Assembly (NCBI GenBank): GCA_905147135.1
Contig: LR990053.1
Span: forward strand, 16,628,501-16,692,500
Source: Blastobasis lacticolella
Taxonomy: Eukaryota; Arthropoda; Insecta; Lepidoptera; Blastobasidae
Length of the DNA stretch: 64,000 nt
Direction of reading: 5' to 3'
A model generated the notes under the pieces. It worked only from the letters and a program-made list of their open reading frames with translations. It made no database searches and was not told the origin of the DNA. Made by a program: the position numbers and the translations under genes. Shown piece after piece: positions 12,131-23,065 of this stretch (position 1 is its first letter; the number at the start of each line of letters is the position of its first letter).

Positions 12131-13261
12131 AACAGTTCAGGATATTTGTTACCTACATAAATAAGTCAGAAACTGTAACTATGGACATTGAAGTGGCGTC
12201 ACTGTGACTCAGCACGTTCGTCGCTCGAGAAATAGCGGCGGTCAATAGCGGACTTGGCTTCAGAGTAAGATTAATGGTTTTGTCATACGAAACATGTTTT
12301 TAGAGGCATAAGTAAATAAAATATAAGTAATATTGCTCCACACTTTTACTCGTTACTGGCATTTCGGAAGTTTCTTGGAAGTATAACCATAAATACATCC
12401 ATGCTCCAGATGTGCATAATCACCCAGAAAGTTCCCAGGGGGATACCCAAGGTCTCCAATTTGCCTCGATTGTATGAAATTTGCCCGGGTGCCCGTTTTT
12501 GTTGCATAGGAGAGTATGTTTTGCTTAATAGCAATAATAATTAATATTATTATAGTAATATTACATTTTACACGTCGCTCCACTGTAATTAGTTAATCTG
12601 CGAAATCCTGGATCATGGTCACGGCGGACCCTAGATCCTCGTGCGCGAGAGTATTACCGTATCATTTACGCGAAGATATTTTTTTTTGTTTATACATTTT
12701 ACACCCTCTAAGCGCGAAGAGACGCTCATGTTCAGAAATGGACTTTGAGCTTATGATAACGATGAGATATGAAGTGAATAATGTCGTGCGTCCGTGCGTC
12801 CTACCTCATCGATTCCGATGGCCCATCACAAATACAGGACAATGGCTGTATTATTTTTCAAGGCAGGCCCGGGTTTAGGACTAAGATGGATGGCCCCGGG
12901 GCCATTACGTGACACGAGCCCAGCGACCTCGATTATACTGCACATTACAGAGACGAAACCGTGGAGATTCCAGATTTTTTTCAGGTACGAGTTTATGGCC
13001 GTGTGGTAGGTATATGGTAGGGTAAAACATAGACCCAGTAAAGCTTTTACCCGTTACCGGTGTTACCACCAATCTTAGTACTAAGGTTAAGGTTTATGGG
13101 CTCCCTTTTTCCGCACTTGAACTCAAACTTGGTCTTTTGAACGTAGTTAATCTTAGTACTAGTTGTAATACGAGTATTTACATCTACAAGAGTTCACTTT
13201 TGTTGGTTTCATGGTGATTCATTTAAAGTGACATTAATACAAAGCGTTTAATAGCAGCGCC
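12131..13261. other. No gene; small SINE C piece
   Basis: An inverted family C fragment occurs at 12,585-12,655 (tctgcgaaatcctggatcat). Other sequence is unrecognised; open frames near 12,350-13,000 lack any family signature. Confidence 0.5.
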
Positions 13262-13445
13262 AACCTGCATTTTCAATCCCCGACGAAAAAAGGTGGCTTT
13301 TATGAGTTTGACGTGTGTATCTGTGCATTTGTGGCTTTGTGCATCTGTCTGTGGCAACGTAGTTCCCGAACGGATGGACCAATTTAGATGTGGAGATGGA
13401 ATTCGCTATTTGAAGCCAGTTTGATCGAGATGGTTAAGAACCGTC
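13262..13445 (+). repeat. Repeat H, copy 2
   Basis: It contains tgagtttgacgtgtgtatct, ctgtctgtggcaacgtagt, cccgaacggatggaccaatt and tttgatcgagatggttaaga, in the order of the other H copies. Confidence 0.6.
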
Positions 13446-13873
13446 TTTGTTTTAACAATGCCACCGGGAATAGTTAACTGTAGGTAGGTACATTTATTAT
13501 TATTATTCTGTTTTTTTTCTAACATAATTTTTATGTTTTTATGTACTTTTATTACCTTGTTTTTTTGTGCTTAATTGTAGTGTCGTGGTGTCTAAGTGTA
13601 ATAAATGTCTTCTTTCTTTCTTTCTGTTTCATTAAAATCAGTTTTGTAGTTTAGAAAATCTTTGTGTTTAAGTATACTTGGTCGGAGGTTATCTGACCTT
13701 TTCTGTCGGTTAGGTTATTAAACGTTGCTCTTCTGCCAGACAGAGACCACATCGTTCCACAACGGTTTTGACGAACCTCACTCACTTCATCAAATTTTCA
13801 CACATGTCACATGCCGTCCATAACGTACTCGAATATACGTATCGATATTCTACTTCCAAGTCATCATCCATTC
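13446..13873. other. LINE-like tail with TTTC microsatellite
   Basis: At 13,520-13,630 a T-rich 3' UTR-like segment ends gtgtaataaatgtcttc followed by ttctttctttct. This is read as a LINE 3' tail. The rest is unrecognised. Confidence 0.4.
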
Positions 13874-14193
13874 ATCATCTTGGCGGACCCGGGGTCCACC
13901 TTGACCATGATCCAGGATTTGGCAGGTCAGGTAATTACAGTGGAGCGACTGCCATTTGACCACCATGACCCTGCTACCAGGGGAACCTGACCAGATTGGA
14001 TCATGGTTACACATCCAGTCGCCTGAATGTACAGGTCTCATCACGACGTTTTCCCTCACCGTAAGAGCATCGGTTAATATTAAACTAATGTACATAACTC
14101 AGAAAACAGTCATTGGTGCATGGCCGGAGCGGGATTCGGACCCGGGACCTCTGGCTTACGAGTCGGATATTCTAACCGCTCGGCCACCGACGC
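13874..14193 (-). mobile_element. SINE family C, full-length copy
   Basis: This copy is complete from catcttggcggacccgg to the tRNA-like end gctcggccaccgacgct. Read on the minus strand, the head starts like a Ser/Leu tRNA (ggtggccgagcgg) and keeps a decayed B-box. An open frame across 13,956-14,285 is incidental. Confidence 0.75.
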
Positions 14194-15542
14194 TTCTACT
14201 TCCAAGTAACTATAATAAATTTAGTGTACAACTATTTGGTTTGAAAGAACTACGTGTACAACCCTTGCGAACAGTTTCCAAGTAAGACCTTTTTACTGGA
14301 AACCGGAAAAGTTGGAAAAGCACACAACTGAGAAATTCCAGGGAAAATACCGTAACCGCAACCCAAAACTTGTCTAATCTAAACTTGCACGATTTAACAT
14401 ATTTTCCTGATTCTTAGGTGCTGTTAGATATAGGAATCCTGTTTCCTCGAATTCCTTTAAACTTGTTAAATTCAGTATGGTGATCGTATGATATAATTAA
14501 GGGATATAGGACTGCCTTAAGACACAATTTAAAAACAATCGGTTTGGCTGTTGGTAAATGTTTTTATTCTGTAAAGGATTTTCAAAATGCAAATATTAAT
14601 TATATTAATATGCGTGCCAATAACCGTACCACCAAGGATTCCGAAGACCGAGCAAAGTCGGCCATCGGAACCCGTTCACGAGATCCGGGCGCACCCTTAC
14701 ATCATCATTGACTGACACTGAGTCAATCCCGGCTTCTGGAGGAGTCATCAGCAACCTCGGCTTAAACGATTCATTCAGCGATACACAACATACAGAAAAG
14801 CTGTTGTTTATTCTATGATCACCAGAATATTAAGGCACCAGAGACGACGTAGCACTTGCTTTTATAGATGTTAACCTTAGTGACATTTGAGCACGTCCAA
14901 ACAGAATAAGAACACAGATAAAGAAGGAACGTGCTTTACAAATGGCAACACCATTCACAATTGTCAAGGTTGACAATTTGTTGTTTACTTAGTACGAATC
15001 GAGTAGATTCAAGTGATCATTATTTAAAAACAATAGTAAACTAATTGCAATTGTTGGATTAGATGATAAAATATTACAACTAGTGTCAAATAAGAAGAGA
15101 CTTGGCGGGTCACGTGGTTCGACTTGCTTAGTACTCAATTCTCAATACTCAAATGTTTATTGCTTCATAAAAGTAGTAGGCGATTACCTGCGCGAAATCC
15201 CCTCTACTGCCATTTGAAAAGGCTCTTCTTTCATGACGCGGATTATACATTTCATTAAAGTTTATTGTTATGGTTTGTCTCATTTTCCTTAACTAAAGCT
15301 ATAAATATATTCTTTTACAATTTAAACAAGCGGGAAGCTGAGAACAGAATCTCGGTATGTTACCGACCGTGCTACTAGAATCTAGATGTTTCAAGACATT
15401 TCCTATATTATGGTCCTTTAGCGACCAAGTGACGCTATCTCCTATCTGCCTTGGCGGACGGCCAAAGACGTATGCAGACATTATAGCGTCGGGCGATATG
15501 TTAAAAATTGTGCAGTTCAAATCTAAAATATTACGGCACTTA
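14194..15542. other. No recognisable feature
   Basis: No gene is supported. Overlapping open frames on both strands at 15,300-15,630 have no motif, and their end runs into LINE tail sequence. Confidence 0.45.
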
Positions 15543-15795
15543 GTTTTGTGGAGAAAATACAATACAATACAAAACTCTTTATTGCACACCAGAGAACACA
15601 AGTACAGATACAAAAAATATGGTAGATAGTACAAAGGGCGGTCTTACAATACAATACTTTTGTTCTGGATTGTTCACTATTATTTGTAAATATTACTTGT
15701 AGGTACCTATAGTAAGTCCACCTTTGTATTTCTATTTCTATTGTAACATAACTGTAATGTCTATTATGTACAATAAAGAATATATATATAGTAGT
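15543..15795. mobile_element. Two LINE 3' tails back to back
   Basis: On the minus strand a 3' tail reads gtgcaataaagagttttgta then a gtatt microsatellite at 15,550-15,600. On the plus strand a second tail ends attatgtacaataaagaata and tatata at about 15,755-15,790. Confidence 0.45.
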
Positions 15796-15968
15796 CGCTT
15801 GAGTGGAATATTGCACAAACCCCTTCAAGTTATGGGTGTTTCATTGAAGTGGTTACTTTTGTGAAATACATGAAATCTGAAATGTATCCGAATCTAAATT
15901 AAGAAGTGAGTAGGAAAATCTCGAGTCAAAGTTCGTCTCTTCGAAATGCTATAGTGGGCGGTTTCATT

Positions 15969-16200
15969 TTTTTTTATGTCATACGGTAGGCAAACAGGCA
16001 AGCGGCCCAACTGATGGAAAGTGGTCACCACTGCCTATAGACATTAGCAACACCAAGAGTATCGCTAATGCGTTGCCTACCTCTATAACACGTTGCTCTG
16101 GCAGCAAAAGGAAAATGCCACGCCACTGCCAAAGCCACGGTTCCCCAAATCCCCACCCCATGGAGCACTGGAAACCTTACTCACCGGCAGTTATACAGTA
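15969..16200 (-). mobile_element. Repeat B, inverted copy 4
   Basis: It is the reverse complement of copy 2, near full length: a T run, tatgtcatacggtaggcaaa, caggcaagcggcccaactga, accactgcctatagacatt, then cactgccaaagccacggttc. Confidence 0.65.
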
Positions 16201-16355
16201 TGTTTTCATACAGGCATATTCATTTAATATTAATTAAACTGTCACGGAGCCCAAACTATTCAACCAGTCTACGGGTCCCCAGCGAAAGACCTTGGTCAAC
16301 CAACTGGTCAACCTCGCATAGCCAACGGTATTAGGAGGCACACGACTAGCCTCAA

Positions 16356-16447
16356 AATACGGAACGGTCACCCATCCATTCCCGGAAATTTCGATCATTG
16401 CTTAACCTTGGTTATCGGTCTTGCAAGCACACTGCGACTGCACCAGT
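16356..16447 (-). other. 5S rRNA-like fragment (pseudogene or 5S-derived SINE)
   Basis: Read on the minus strand the segment has ccgataaccaaggttaagca followed 21 bases later by ggatgggtgaccg. This matches the order of the internal promoter elements of eukaryotic 5S rRNA (box A near ccgaagttaagca, box C near ggatgggtgaccg), and the spacing differs by one base from the 5S gene as I know it. The sequence between and around the boxes has diverged, so it is not a functional 5S gene. It could be the head of a 5S-derived SINE3 or a lone pseudogene. Confidence 0.6.
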
Positions 16448-16477
16448 GCGGCTCTCTTAATTATTGGGAGACCCCAA

Positions 16478-16739
16478 AATAATCATTTTGGCGTTAATGT
16501 CCCAGTTGTGCTCTCGCGCATGAACGCCCGGGGTCAGCCTTGACCATAATCCAGGATTTGACAGATAAGGTAATTACTGTATAGCGACTGCCATCTGACC
16601 TCCGTGACCCTGCTACCAGGGTAACCTGGCCAGATTGGATTATTGTTACACATTCAGTCGCCTGAATGTGCAGGTGGATTCGAACCCGGTACCTCTCGCT
16701 TACGAGTCGGATCCCTTAACCACTCGGCCACCGACGCTC
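16478..16739 (-). mobile_element. SINE family C, near full length
   Basis: It runs from ttttggcgttaatgtccca through the body to cacctctcg-type and cactcggccaccgacgct ends. It has an internal deletion that joins gaatgtgcaggt directly to the tRNA-like head (gattcgaacccggtacctc). Confidence 0.7.
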
Positions 16740-17211
16740 TTTAGATAGATTAGTAAAATATCTCGTCATTTTATAAAAAATACAAGTACGAATACAGATA
16801 TTTAATAGAAGTGCCAATTAAGCACAATTGATTTTTAAGTGGTTAATTATCAGTCGAGAACCAATGTGCCTCGTGAACGTTTGACATGTCTGTCATTATG
16901 TCTACAATCAGCACCAAAACTGGTGTTATTGTGTATGAATAAATATGATTCTATTCTACTTATTACATTCCATTCCATAATATTCTATTCTATAGAAACA
17001 AAATGACCATACCTGCAAATTACCGTACCTCTTTCGCAAAATACGCATTTTACCAAACACGTAAACCCCCAGCCGGACCAGACCAGACCAGAATTCAATT
17101 CAGAATTCATTCTGGTCCGGGCCGGACTAGAATTCAATTTGGTGATGGAAACAAAATGTAAAAATGAAACTAGTCGATGTGCAATCATTTATTTATCCCC
17201 GACTAGTAAGG
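16740..17211. other. No gene; short inverted GGTCC/AATTC cluster
   Basis: At about 17,069-17,140, accagaccagaccagaattc and gaattcattctggtccggg form short inverted repeats. The remainder is unrecognised. Confidence 0.4.
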
Positions 17212-17366
17212 GAGGTAAAACTATCGGTAAGAGCATCTGTTAGTGTTCAACTAATTGTACATAAGTCAGAAAAGAGTCGGTACGTACCAACGAAAGAGTT
17301 GGTAGGTACTAACCCGGTACCTCTCGCTTACGAGTCTGACCCCTTAACCATTTGGCCACCGACGCA
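17212..17366 (-). mobile_element. SINE C, head-proximal part
   Basis: It extends from gtaagagcatctgttagtgt to the tRNA-like end catttggccaccgacgc. Confidence 0.6.
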
Positions 17367-17647
17367 CTAGCAGTATAACGTACGGCATTCCTGTATAATA
17401 ATCAACTACACTCTGTATAAAATCCACGTGTTGCGCAGTTTACGTTAGCTACAAAGCTTCATTTTTGGGGCTTCCATCACAGGGTTCTGGGAAAGTTCTA
17501 ATTCTGTAAATTATTTGATCGGCTTCATTATGAAGGAGTCACTTTCTACTACTTAGAACAGGATTAGGTAACTGGGTAATTTAATACGTATTAAATTATG
17601 TAACAAGTGTTTTTATTTTATCGTATTAAAATGTTAATAATCGTTTT

Positions 17648-17875
17648 ATGTGATACGGTAGACAAACAGGCATACGGGTCACCTACTGGAACGTTGTCAC
17701 TGCTGCCTATAGACATTAGGAATAGCAGGGGTATCGCCAATGCGTTGCCCACCTTTAAAACCTCGAATCATGTTTGTCTGCCAGCAAAAAAGCGAATGCT
17801 CGGTCCCTCTACTGCCCAAGCGATGGTTCCATATGGAACACTGGAAACCGTTAGTAGGAGCACAATATTATTTAA
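17648..17875 (-). mobile_element. Repeat B, inverted copy 5
   Basis: It is the reverse complement of family B with moderate divergence (gatacggtagacaaacagg, ctgcctatagacattagg, gcgttgcccacc). Confidence 0.55.
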
Positions 17876-17937
17876 AATATGTAGTATCTAATTACTAAGA
17901 ATACAAGGGAAAATATATGGGTAAAAGGGAAAGGGGA

Positions 17938-18075
17938 AAAGAAAGATCAACTGGCTATATAGGATAAAGAAGTGGAGCAACGTCAAGGACGCAGCCTCTC
18001 TATCCAAATAGGCCAAGGACAAAAAACATTGCAGAGGTGGTCGATGACGTCCGTTAGGACATGGCACTTTAAGAA
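17938..18075 (+). pseudogene. Possible LINE RT C-terminal remnant
   Basis: One frame reads, with a stop, as WLYRIKKWSNVKDAASL, then AKDK and GRW-type residues. This resembles the last residues of some insect non-LTR RT proteins. It is short and has no catalytic motif. Low confidence. Confidence 0.3.
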
Positions 18076-18690
18076 GTATTTAAAATTAAATTAAATGCAA
18101 TAAAATGTTATTGTATTGTATTGTTCGGCTGCGGTATTCTGCAAGATGGAAGTACTTCCACAGTCGGATAGCTCCAATTCGAAAGAGATGCCCATTATCC
18201 CGATATGCCTTACATGTCTTGAAAACTAAGAATAAGATTAAGAAATATTTATTTACATAAACAGAAACACCACAACACAAAAAATTTGGAAAACATGACA
18301 TTTTGTAGAAACACAGAAGAAAAGAAAAAGTACATAAAAATTAACAAAAAGCACATAAAAGCAGAAGCAAATAAAAGCTAGCACAGTGTCGATGCGAATG
18401 GTAGAAGGTAAGTGGTGTGTGTTAGTGGTGTAATGCATGTGCAAAAGGGACCTCACTCAGCATTTTGCCAAGGTGCGGTGGTTTTCAGTGGGACCCGCTA
18501 AATGAGGTATGGACGAAAGTGTGTAATAAATAGAGATATCTTCATCTAATATATAAACTATAATATTGCTGGGTAATGTGTTTGTGTTGTGTGTAAAGTT
18601 CGGTAACATTGTAGGAAGTAATGTTTACGGGTGAGTACGGAGTATACCTAATATTAATACATGTAAGTGAGTGATTGGATTATTTATAAC
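18076..18690. other. No recognisable feature
   Basis: The sequence is A- and T-rich. No gene or known repeat seen. Confidence 0.45.
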
Positions 18691-18696
18691 CTGGTC

Positions 18697-18890
18697 CAGA
18701 CGGACTTGTCTTATTTGGTTAAGGAAATTATAAATTTAAATGGGTAATGTGCAGCAGTATTAGTTGAAATTCACATTCTATGTGTTTCTTTTATAATTTT
18801 CGACATCTATACACAATATACGTAGCGTGATTGATACGGCAAGTCGTGATATCGGTCATTGTTTGTTCACCAAATAAGACAAGTCTGTTT
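18697..18890. repeat. Repeat G, copy 2, with flanking inverted repeat
   Basis: The 120-bp core at 18,751-18,870 matches 5,353-5,478. It is flanked by a 23-bp inverted repeat: gacttgtcttatttggt within 18,697-18,719 pairs with accaaataagacaagtc within 18,869-18,890. This looks MITE-like. However, the copy at 5.3 kb also shares sequence just outside the right arm, so the true ends are uncertain. Confidence 0.5.
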
Positions 18891-19850
18891 AAACAGATCA
18901 TAGAATCCTATATTATCAATATATGTTTTAATTAACATCGCGCCGGGCCCACTAGATAATAATAAACGATGTGTTAAAAAAAATCTAACAAATAAGTCAA
19001 ACAGCTATACAGAATCTACACGAGATTACGCATCTAAAGTATAATCTACCCCGCTACATAAAAAATTGAACAGACCTCACATTTCTAACATATTATGCCG
19101 GAAACGATTCGAATTTGATGCCCCAAACCACTCAAAGTAAAAGAAGCATATTGTTTGTTGGAAATTATGTTCATTGAAAAAGTAACTTTCACGAATTAAT
19201 GCACGAACTTCGGCGCAAACAAAAGTTTCAGGATCGCCCGAAGGCAAGCGCGGTGCTGGGAAGAACAATAAAACTCGACCTGTAACAGTATGCAGTTTCG
19301 TTTGCCTCCCTATGTTATGAAAAAATAAAAGTGTATAATACTTTAAATCCTATTTGGGATTATTGTTATTTTATTGTGTAAAATTTAATGGAGTTACTCA
19401 TTCGACGGTCCCATACAAGATGGATATAGGATATTGTGGGACGTATCGACGGATGCAAATAAAAAATTCATACGATATCGATATGTACCGACTGTATGCT
19501 GTATTTATGCAATGAAGTGTACATTCAATCATTCAAACGAAAATTAATAAAATACAATAACCAATTCGAAATCTTAGCAGCAGATTATATAAATAATTTA
19601 CACTATTTTGTAATACAATGATGAGCAAAAAGAACTTACATAAACGTCGATATTTTATAAACTAGTAAAGACAGCTTCTTAGAATAAAAGTATATTAAAA
19701 ATAATTTTATTTTACACATAAACCCTTATTCCTTTAAAGAAATATACTTGAATCTAACTTTGACTTCATAGAAGCTATCATTAGTTTTCTAGGAAATATC
19801 GTCTTTCATTTAAGTGACCTAGTTATTTTACTTTATTCTTTAATTAGAGG
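18891..19850. other. No recognisable feature
   Basis: No gene is supported. A 63-codon frame on the minus strand at 19,077-19,268 has no family I can name. Confidence 0.45.
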
Positions 19851-20094
19851 ACCCGGCGCCATTTCATTCGCGAGGCGACTTACCCCTTCATATACCTTTT
19901 TTTTTTTTTTTTTTTTTTCGCGGGGAATGCATTACGCACGATACCTTCCGTAGGGGGACGGAAGGCCTGTGTGGGACTCCCGACAGTATCCGGTGTACCC
20001 ACTAAACCCCGCGGCGCCCCTGCTTCGCGTCAAGGAGGTGTCATGAGAGTAGCCGAAGCCTTGTCATCCACGACACCTCCAGCGACCGCCCGCC

Positions 20095-20604
20095 TTACAC
20101 GGCGGGCCCGTTATGCCCCCCTTGCGAGGGGCGGCTGGGAATAGGCGGATGCGCCGAACTATTCCCACTCGACGGAGGTGGAGGCCTGTGCAATGCGGGG
20201 GCACCTCCTGCCCGCTGGCCGCCACCGGGAGCGAGAAGGGAGCGGTCGTAGAGCCGCCTTCTCACTCCTCTTCTGCGTCTGCGGAGCGGTGGCGCGAGAG
20301 GGTCATCTTCCCTCTCTCGCTCCGCTGCCTCCTTCTGCGAGATTATGTCCTCACAGAAGGCGGCCACAGCTCCCCAGGCCCTTTCACTTCCAAGCATGGC
20401 ATTGATCACACCTGGAAGCGCAAGGTCTGGACCCACCACCGCATTCAGGACACGGCGTTGCTCCTCCCAACCTATGCAGGCGTCGAGGGTGTGTTGCGCT
20501 GTGTCCTCCACCGCGCCACATTTGTGGCACAATGGGGTTCCCTCTCTACCGATTCGGTGCAGGAACGATCCGAAACAGCCGTGTCCGGATAATATCTGCA
20601 CCAA
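20095..20604 (-). pseudogene. LINE ORF2, C-terminal CCHC region (third frame)
   Basis: The frame covers the end of the retrotransposon ORF2 protein. It contains HKCG and DTAQHTLDAC with the spacing C-x2-C-x8-H-x4-C, the zinc knuckle near the C-terminus of R1-clade proteins, preceded by QILSGHGCFGSFLHRIGRE. The remainder is Arg- and Pro-rich. The frame is shifted relative to the RT frame at 20,472-21,842; the switch lies near 20,600. The Met at the start of the frame is incidental. Confidence 0.75.
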
Positions 20605-21842
20605 ACGGTAAAAAGGGAACCGTGCGGACGCTCGACCCAGTCCTCAATGACGGGACCGATAGCGTCGAGCGTTCGGCGCCCAAACTGCTCGTGAGCTATG
20701 TCCTCTTTCCAAAGGCGGAACATGGTCTCGCGAGCTTCAAACCGTACGGCGTCACGCTCCTCCGGTGCCGGGCGTTCAACTTGCGCCCTCTGCGAGGCCG
20801 TCCATTCGTAGACGACCGTTGTGACCCTGGTCTCCAGCTCCCACGGAGGAGTGCCTGCAATGGCGCACGCTGCGGCATGCCCCACCGTGCGGTAAGCCCT
20901 CGCCACACGCTGTGCAATGGCCCGTTGGGGCCTGCGGAGAAGGGCCGCATTCTCCCTCTTATTCAGGGAGTCTGACCAGATAGGAGCTCCATACAGCGCC
21001 ATACTTTTTAATATGCCAGCATATAAATGCCGACACTTTGAGCTTGGTCCCCCCAAGTTAGGGAGGAGCCAGCTGAATGCATCTGCCGCCTTTAATAGCC
21101 GCTGCGACAGCGCGCTAAAGTGCTGACCAAACTGCCAACGACCATCCAATATAAGGCCCAAATGCTTCATTTGAGCCTTAACTTCAACCCTGACACCCCC
21201 GACCATGATGTGGGCGTCACGTGGTGCATGCTTCCGAGGATCGGGGAAGAAGAGGGCCTCGGTTTTCTCCAACGCGACCTTTAGACCCAGTAACTGGATC
21301 CTTCGCGCGACTAGAGTCCCACCCGCAAAGGCCAGCTGTGCCGCCTCTCGGTAGGTTTTACCCCGGGCCGTGACAAGGGTGTCATCCGCATAACAGAAGA
21401 CATCCATGCCCTGTAAGAGATTTCCCCGGAGCAACCAGTCATATCCGATGTTCCACAGGAGGGGCCCGAGAACCGATCCTTGTGGAACACCGGTTTCAAC
21501 GACGTGACGCCGTAGCTGGCCGTTCTGGTCCACAAACAGGACTTCCCTATTACTGAGGTAGTCGCGCAACAGAGCCTGCAAATATGAAGGCACTCCGTGG
21601 AACTTTAGGGCCTCCAAGATAGTCGCGTGGGGGATCGAGTTAAATGCGTTGGCTATATCAAAAGATACAGCCAACACACCCTCCCCCCTGGCCGCCGCGT
21701 CACGTGTCAGACTTTCGAGCCTGGTAAGGGCGTCCCTCCCGAAATCCGAACTGGGCATCGGACAAATCCGGACCGGTCGTCGATAAGTGTTTCTTGAGGC
21801 GGGATACAACGATGCGCTCAAAGATTTTACCACCTTCATCAA
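20472..21842 (-). pseudogene. LINE ORF2, RT palm and thumb (second frame)
   Basis: This is the core of the reverse transcriptase. It holds an SFDIANAFNSIPH segment (catalytic Asp of motif A), GVPQGSVLGPLLWNIGYD (motif B) and CYADDTLV (motif C, the YxDD box). LEKTEALFF and KHLGLILDGRWQF follow, as expected for palm and thumb. The catalytic residues are intact although the gene is broken. Upstream fingers lie in another frame (21,700-22,536), joined near 21,745; downstream the CCHC part is in a third frame. Confidence 0.85.
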
Positions 21843-22536
21843 GGAGCACTAGTGGGCGGTACCCTGATGGGGAGTCCGCTGGTCGCCCCTCCTTCCGGAG
21901 CAGGCACAATTTCCCCTCTTTCCACGGTTTCGGAAACCTTCCCGTCGCAAAACAGTTATCGAAGACGTCCCGAAATCTTGACTCCATATGTTTTGTGGCG
22001 ATCGCCATCACACGCGCCGGAATGCCATCCGGCCCTGGCGCCGTCTTTTTGGCACGAAGGCAAATTGTCGCCGCACCAAACTCCTCCGCGGGTACCGGAT
22101 ACACGTCACTCAGTGGAGAGACACTCTCCTCAGTGAGGGTCATCCGCGGTGGGGTGAATTCAGTTCGGTCCGGGAACAGACCCCGGACCACTTCGTTTAG
22201 GAGATTTGGCTGAAGGGTCTCGGTTAGTGGGGGACCAAATGGGCGTAACTTATTTCGTATTGCCTTGTATGGTCTCCCCCACGGATCGTTGTCCAGACCC
22301 TGCAACATCTCCTGTCTCGAGCGATCCTTTGCCTCCGCGATTGCCACCCTGAGAACACGCTTCGCCTCCTGGTAAGAGGCGTATAAACGATCTTCGTTTT
22401 GTTGGTCACGCTGGCGGCGACGGCGGCTTCTTGTTAACGCCCTCCTGGATGACACACAAATTGTGCGGAGCTCCGGAATTTCCGCCGACCACCAATACAC
22501 TGCCCGTTGCAGAGGGGGCCTTCCGGACCGAGGCAT
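21700..22536 (-). pseudogene. LINE ORF2, RT fingers (first frame)
   Basis: It starts at the truncation point with an Arg-rich linker (VYWWSAEIPELR) typical of the region between endonuclease and RT in R1-type elements. It continues with APGPDGIPARVM, YRPLVLLDEGGKIFERIV and a QFGFREGR motif, the conserved finger blocks. After QFGFREGR the frame drifts and stops at 21,700; the true continuation is one frame away. The apurinic endonuclease domain expected upstream is missing. Confidence 0.8.
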
Positions 22537-22770
22537 GCTGACCCCTTCATATACCTACTTTAGCCCTATCTACCCTTTTTTCTTGCTTATAAACCTTCCT
22601 CTTGAATCACACTATCGGTTGAAAACCGCATTAAAATCCGTTGCGTAGTTTAAAATATCTAATCGTACATAGATATATAGAGACAGACGGCGGGAAGCGA
22701 CTTCCTTTTATACTATTTTTATATTCTCACTATTCTATATCTTTCATATTACTAATTTTGATGTAAACAT

Positions 22771-22860
22771 TTTTTTTTTATGTTATACGTCAGACAAACA
22801 GGCAAGCGGGCCACCTGATGGAAAGTGGTCACCGCCGCCTATGGACATCAGCAACACCGA
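22771..22860 (-). mobile_element. Repeat B, inverted copy 6
   Basis: A T run, then tatgttatacgtcagacaaa, aggcaagcgggccacctgat and tatggacatcagcaacacc: the 3' end of family B inverted. Confidence 0.6.
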
Positions 22861-23065
22861 TAATTAATTTTCCAACTCCTTTCCATTACAGGTTATTGAA
22901 ATTACGTATCGAGTTGTTCACAAAAAACATTTCAGCATAAGCAACTTCACGTTAACCGTTTAAGCCCCGGGAACGGCAAAACGAAACGATTATTTAAATC
23001 GCATCATTACGAATGCAGATTGGGCAACTTCTGAATTTTTCCCCCTTGTGTGTATCAAATATGTA

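Larger units (their letters stand above)
19898..22540 (-). mobile_element. R1-clade non-LTR retrotransposon, 5'-truncated
   Basis: On the minus strand the insertion runs from 22,540 (5' truncated, endonuclease missing) to a tail of 22 A (the T run at 19,897-19,918). It is flanked by the identical 16-bp sequence accccttcatatacct at 19,882-19,897 and 22,541-22,556, which is its target-site duplication. It is much more GC-rich than its surroundings. RT palm motifs and a C-terminal CCHC knuckle place it with R1-type elements (R1, TRAS, SART, Waldo and relatives). Two frameshifts make it dead. The 3' UTR is 19,919-20,094. Confidence 0.85.
19851..22720 (+). repeat. Repeat E, copy 1, split by a LINE
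   Basis: The left part is 19,851-19,897 (ggcgccatttcattcgcgag). The right part is 22,541-22,720 and contains attaaaatccgttgcgtag, acatagatatatag and agacagacggcgggaagcg. Copies lie at 36,136-36,270 and 47,052-47,230. The LINE at 19,898-22,540 separates the halves. Confidence 0.65.

Noticed and set aside
13956..14285. 109-codon open frame
   Set aside because: It lies across a full SINE C and its tRNA-like head.
20113..20592. Long plus-strand open frames inside the LINE
   Set aside because: They are antisense to the reverse transcriptase and arise from its GC-rich codons.
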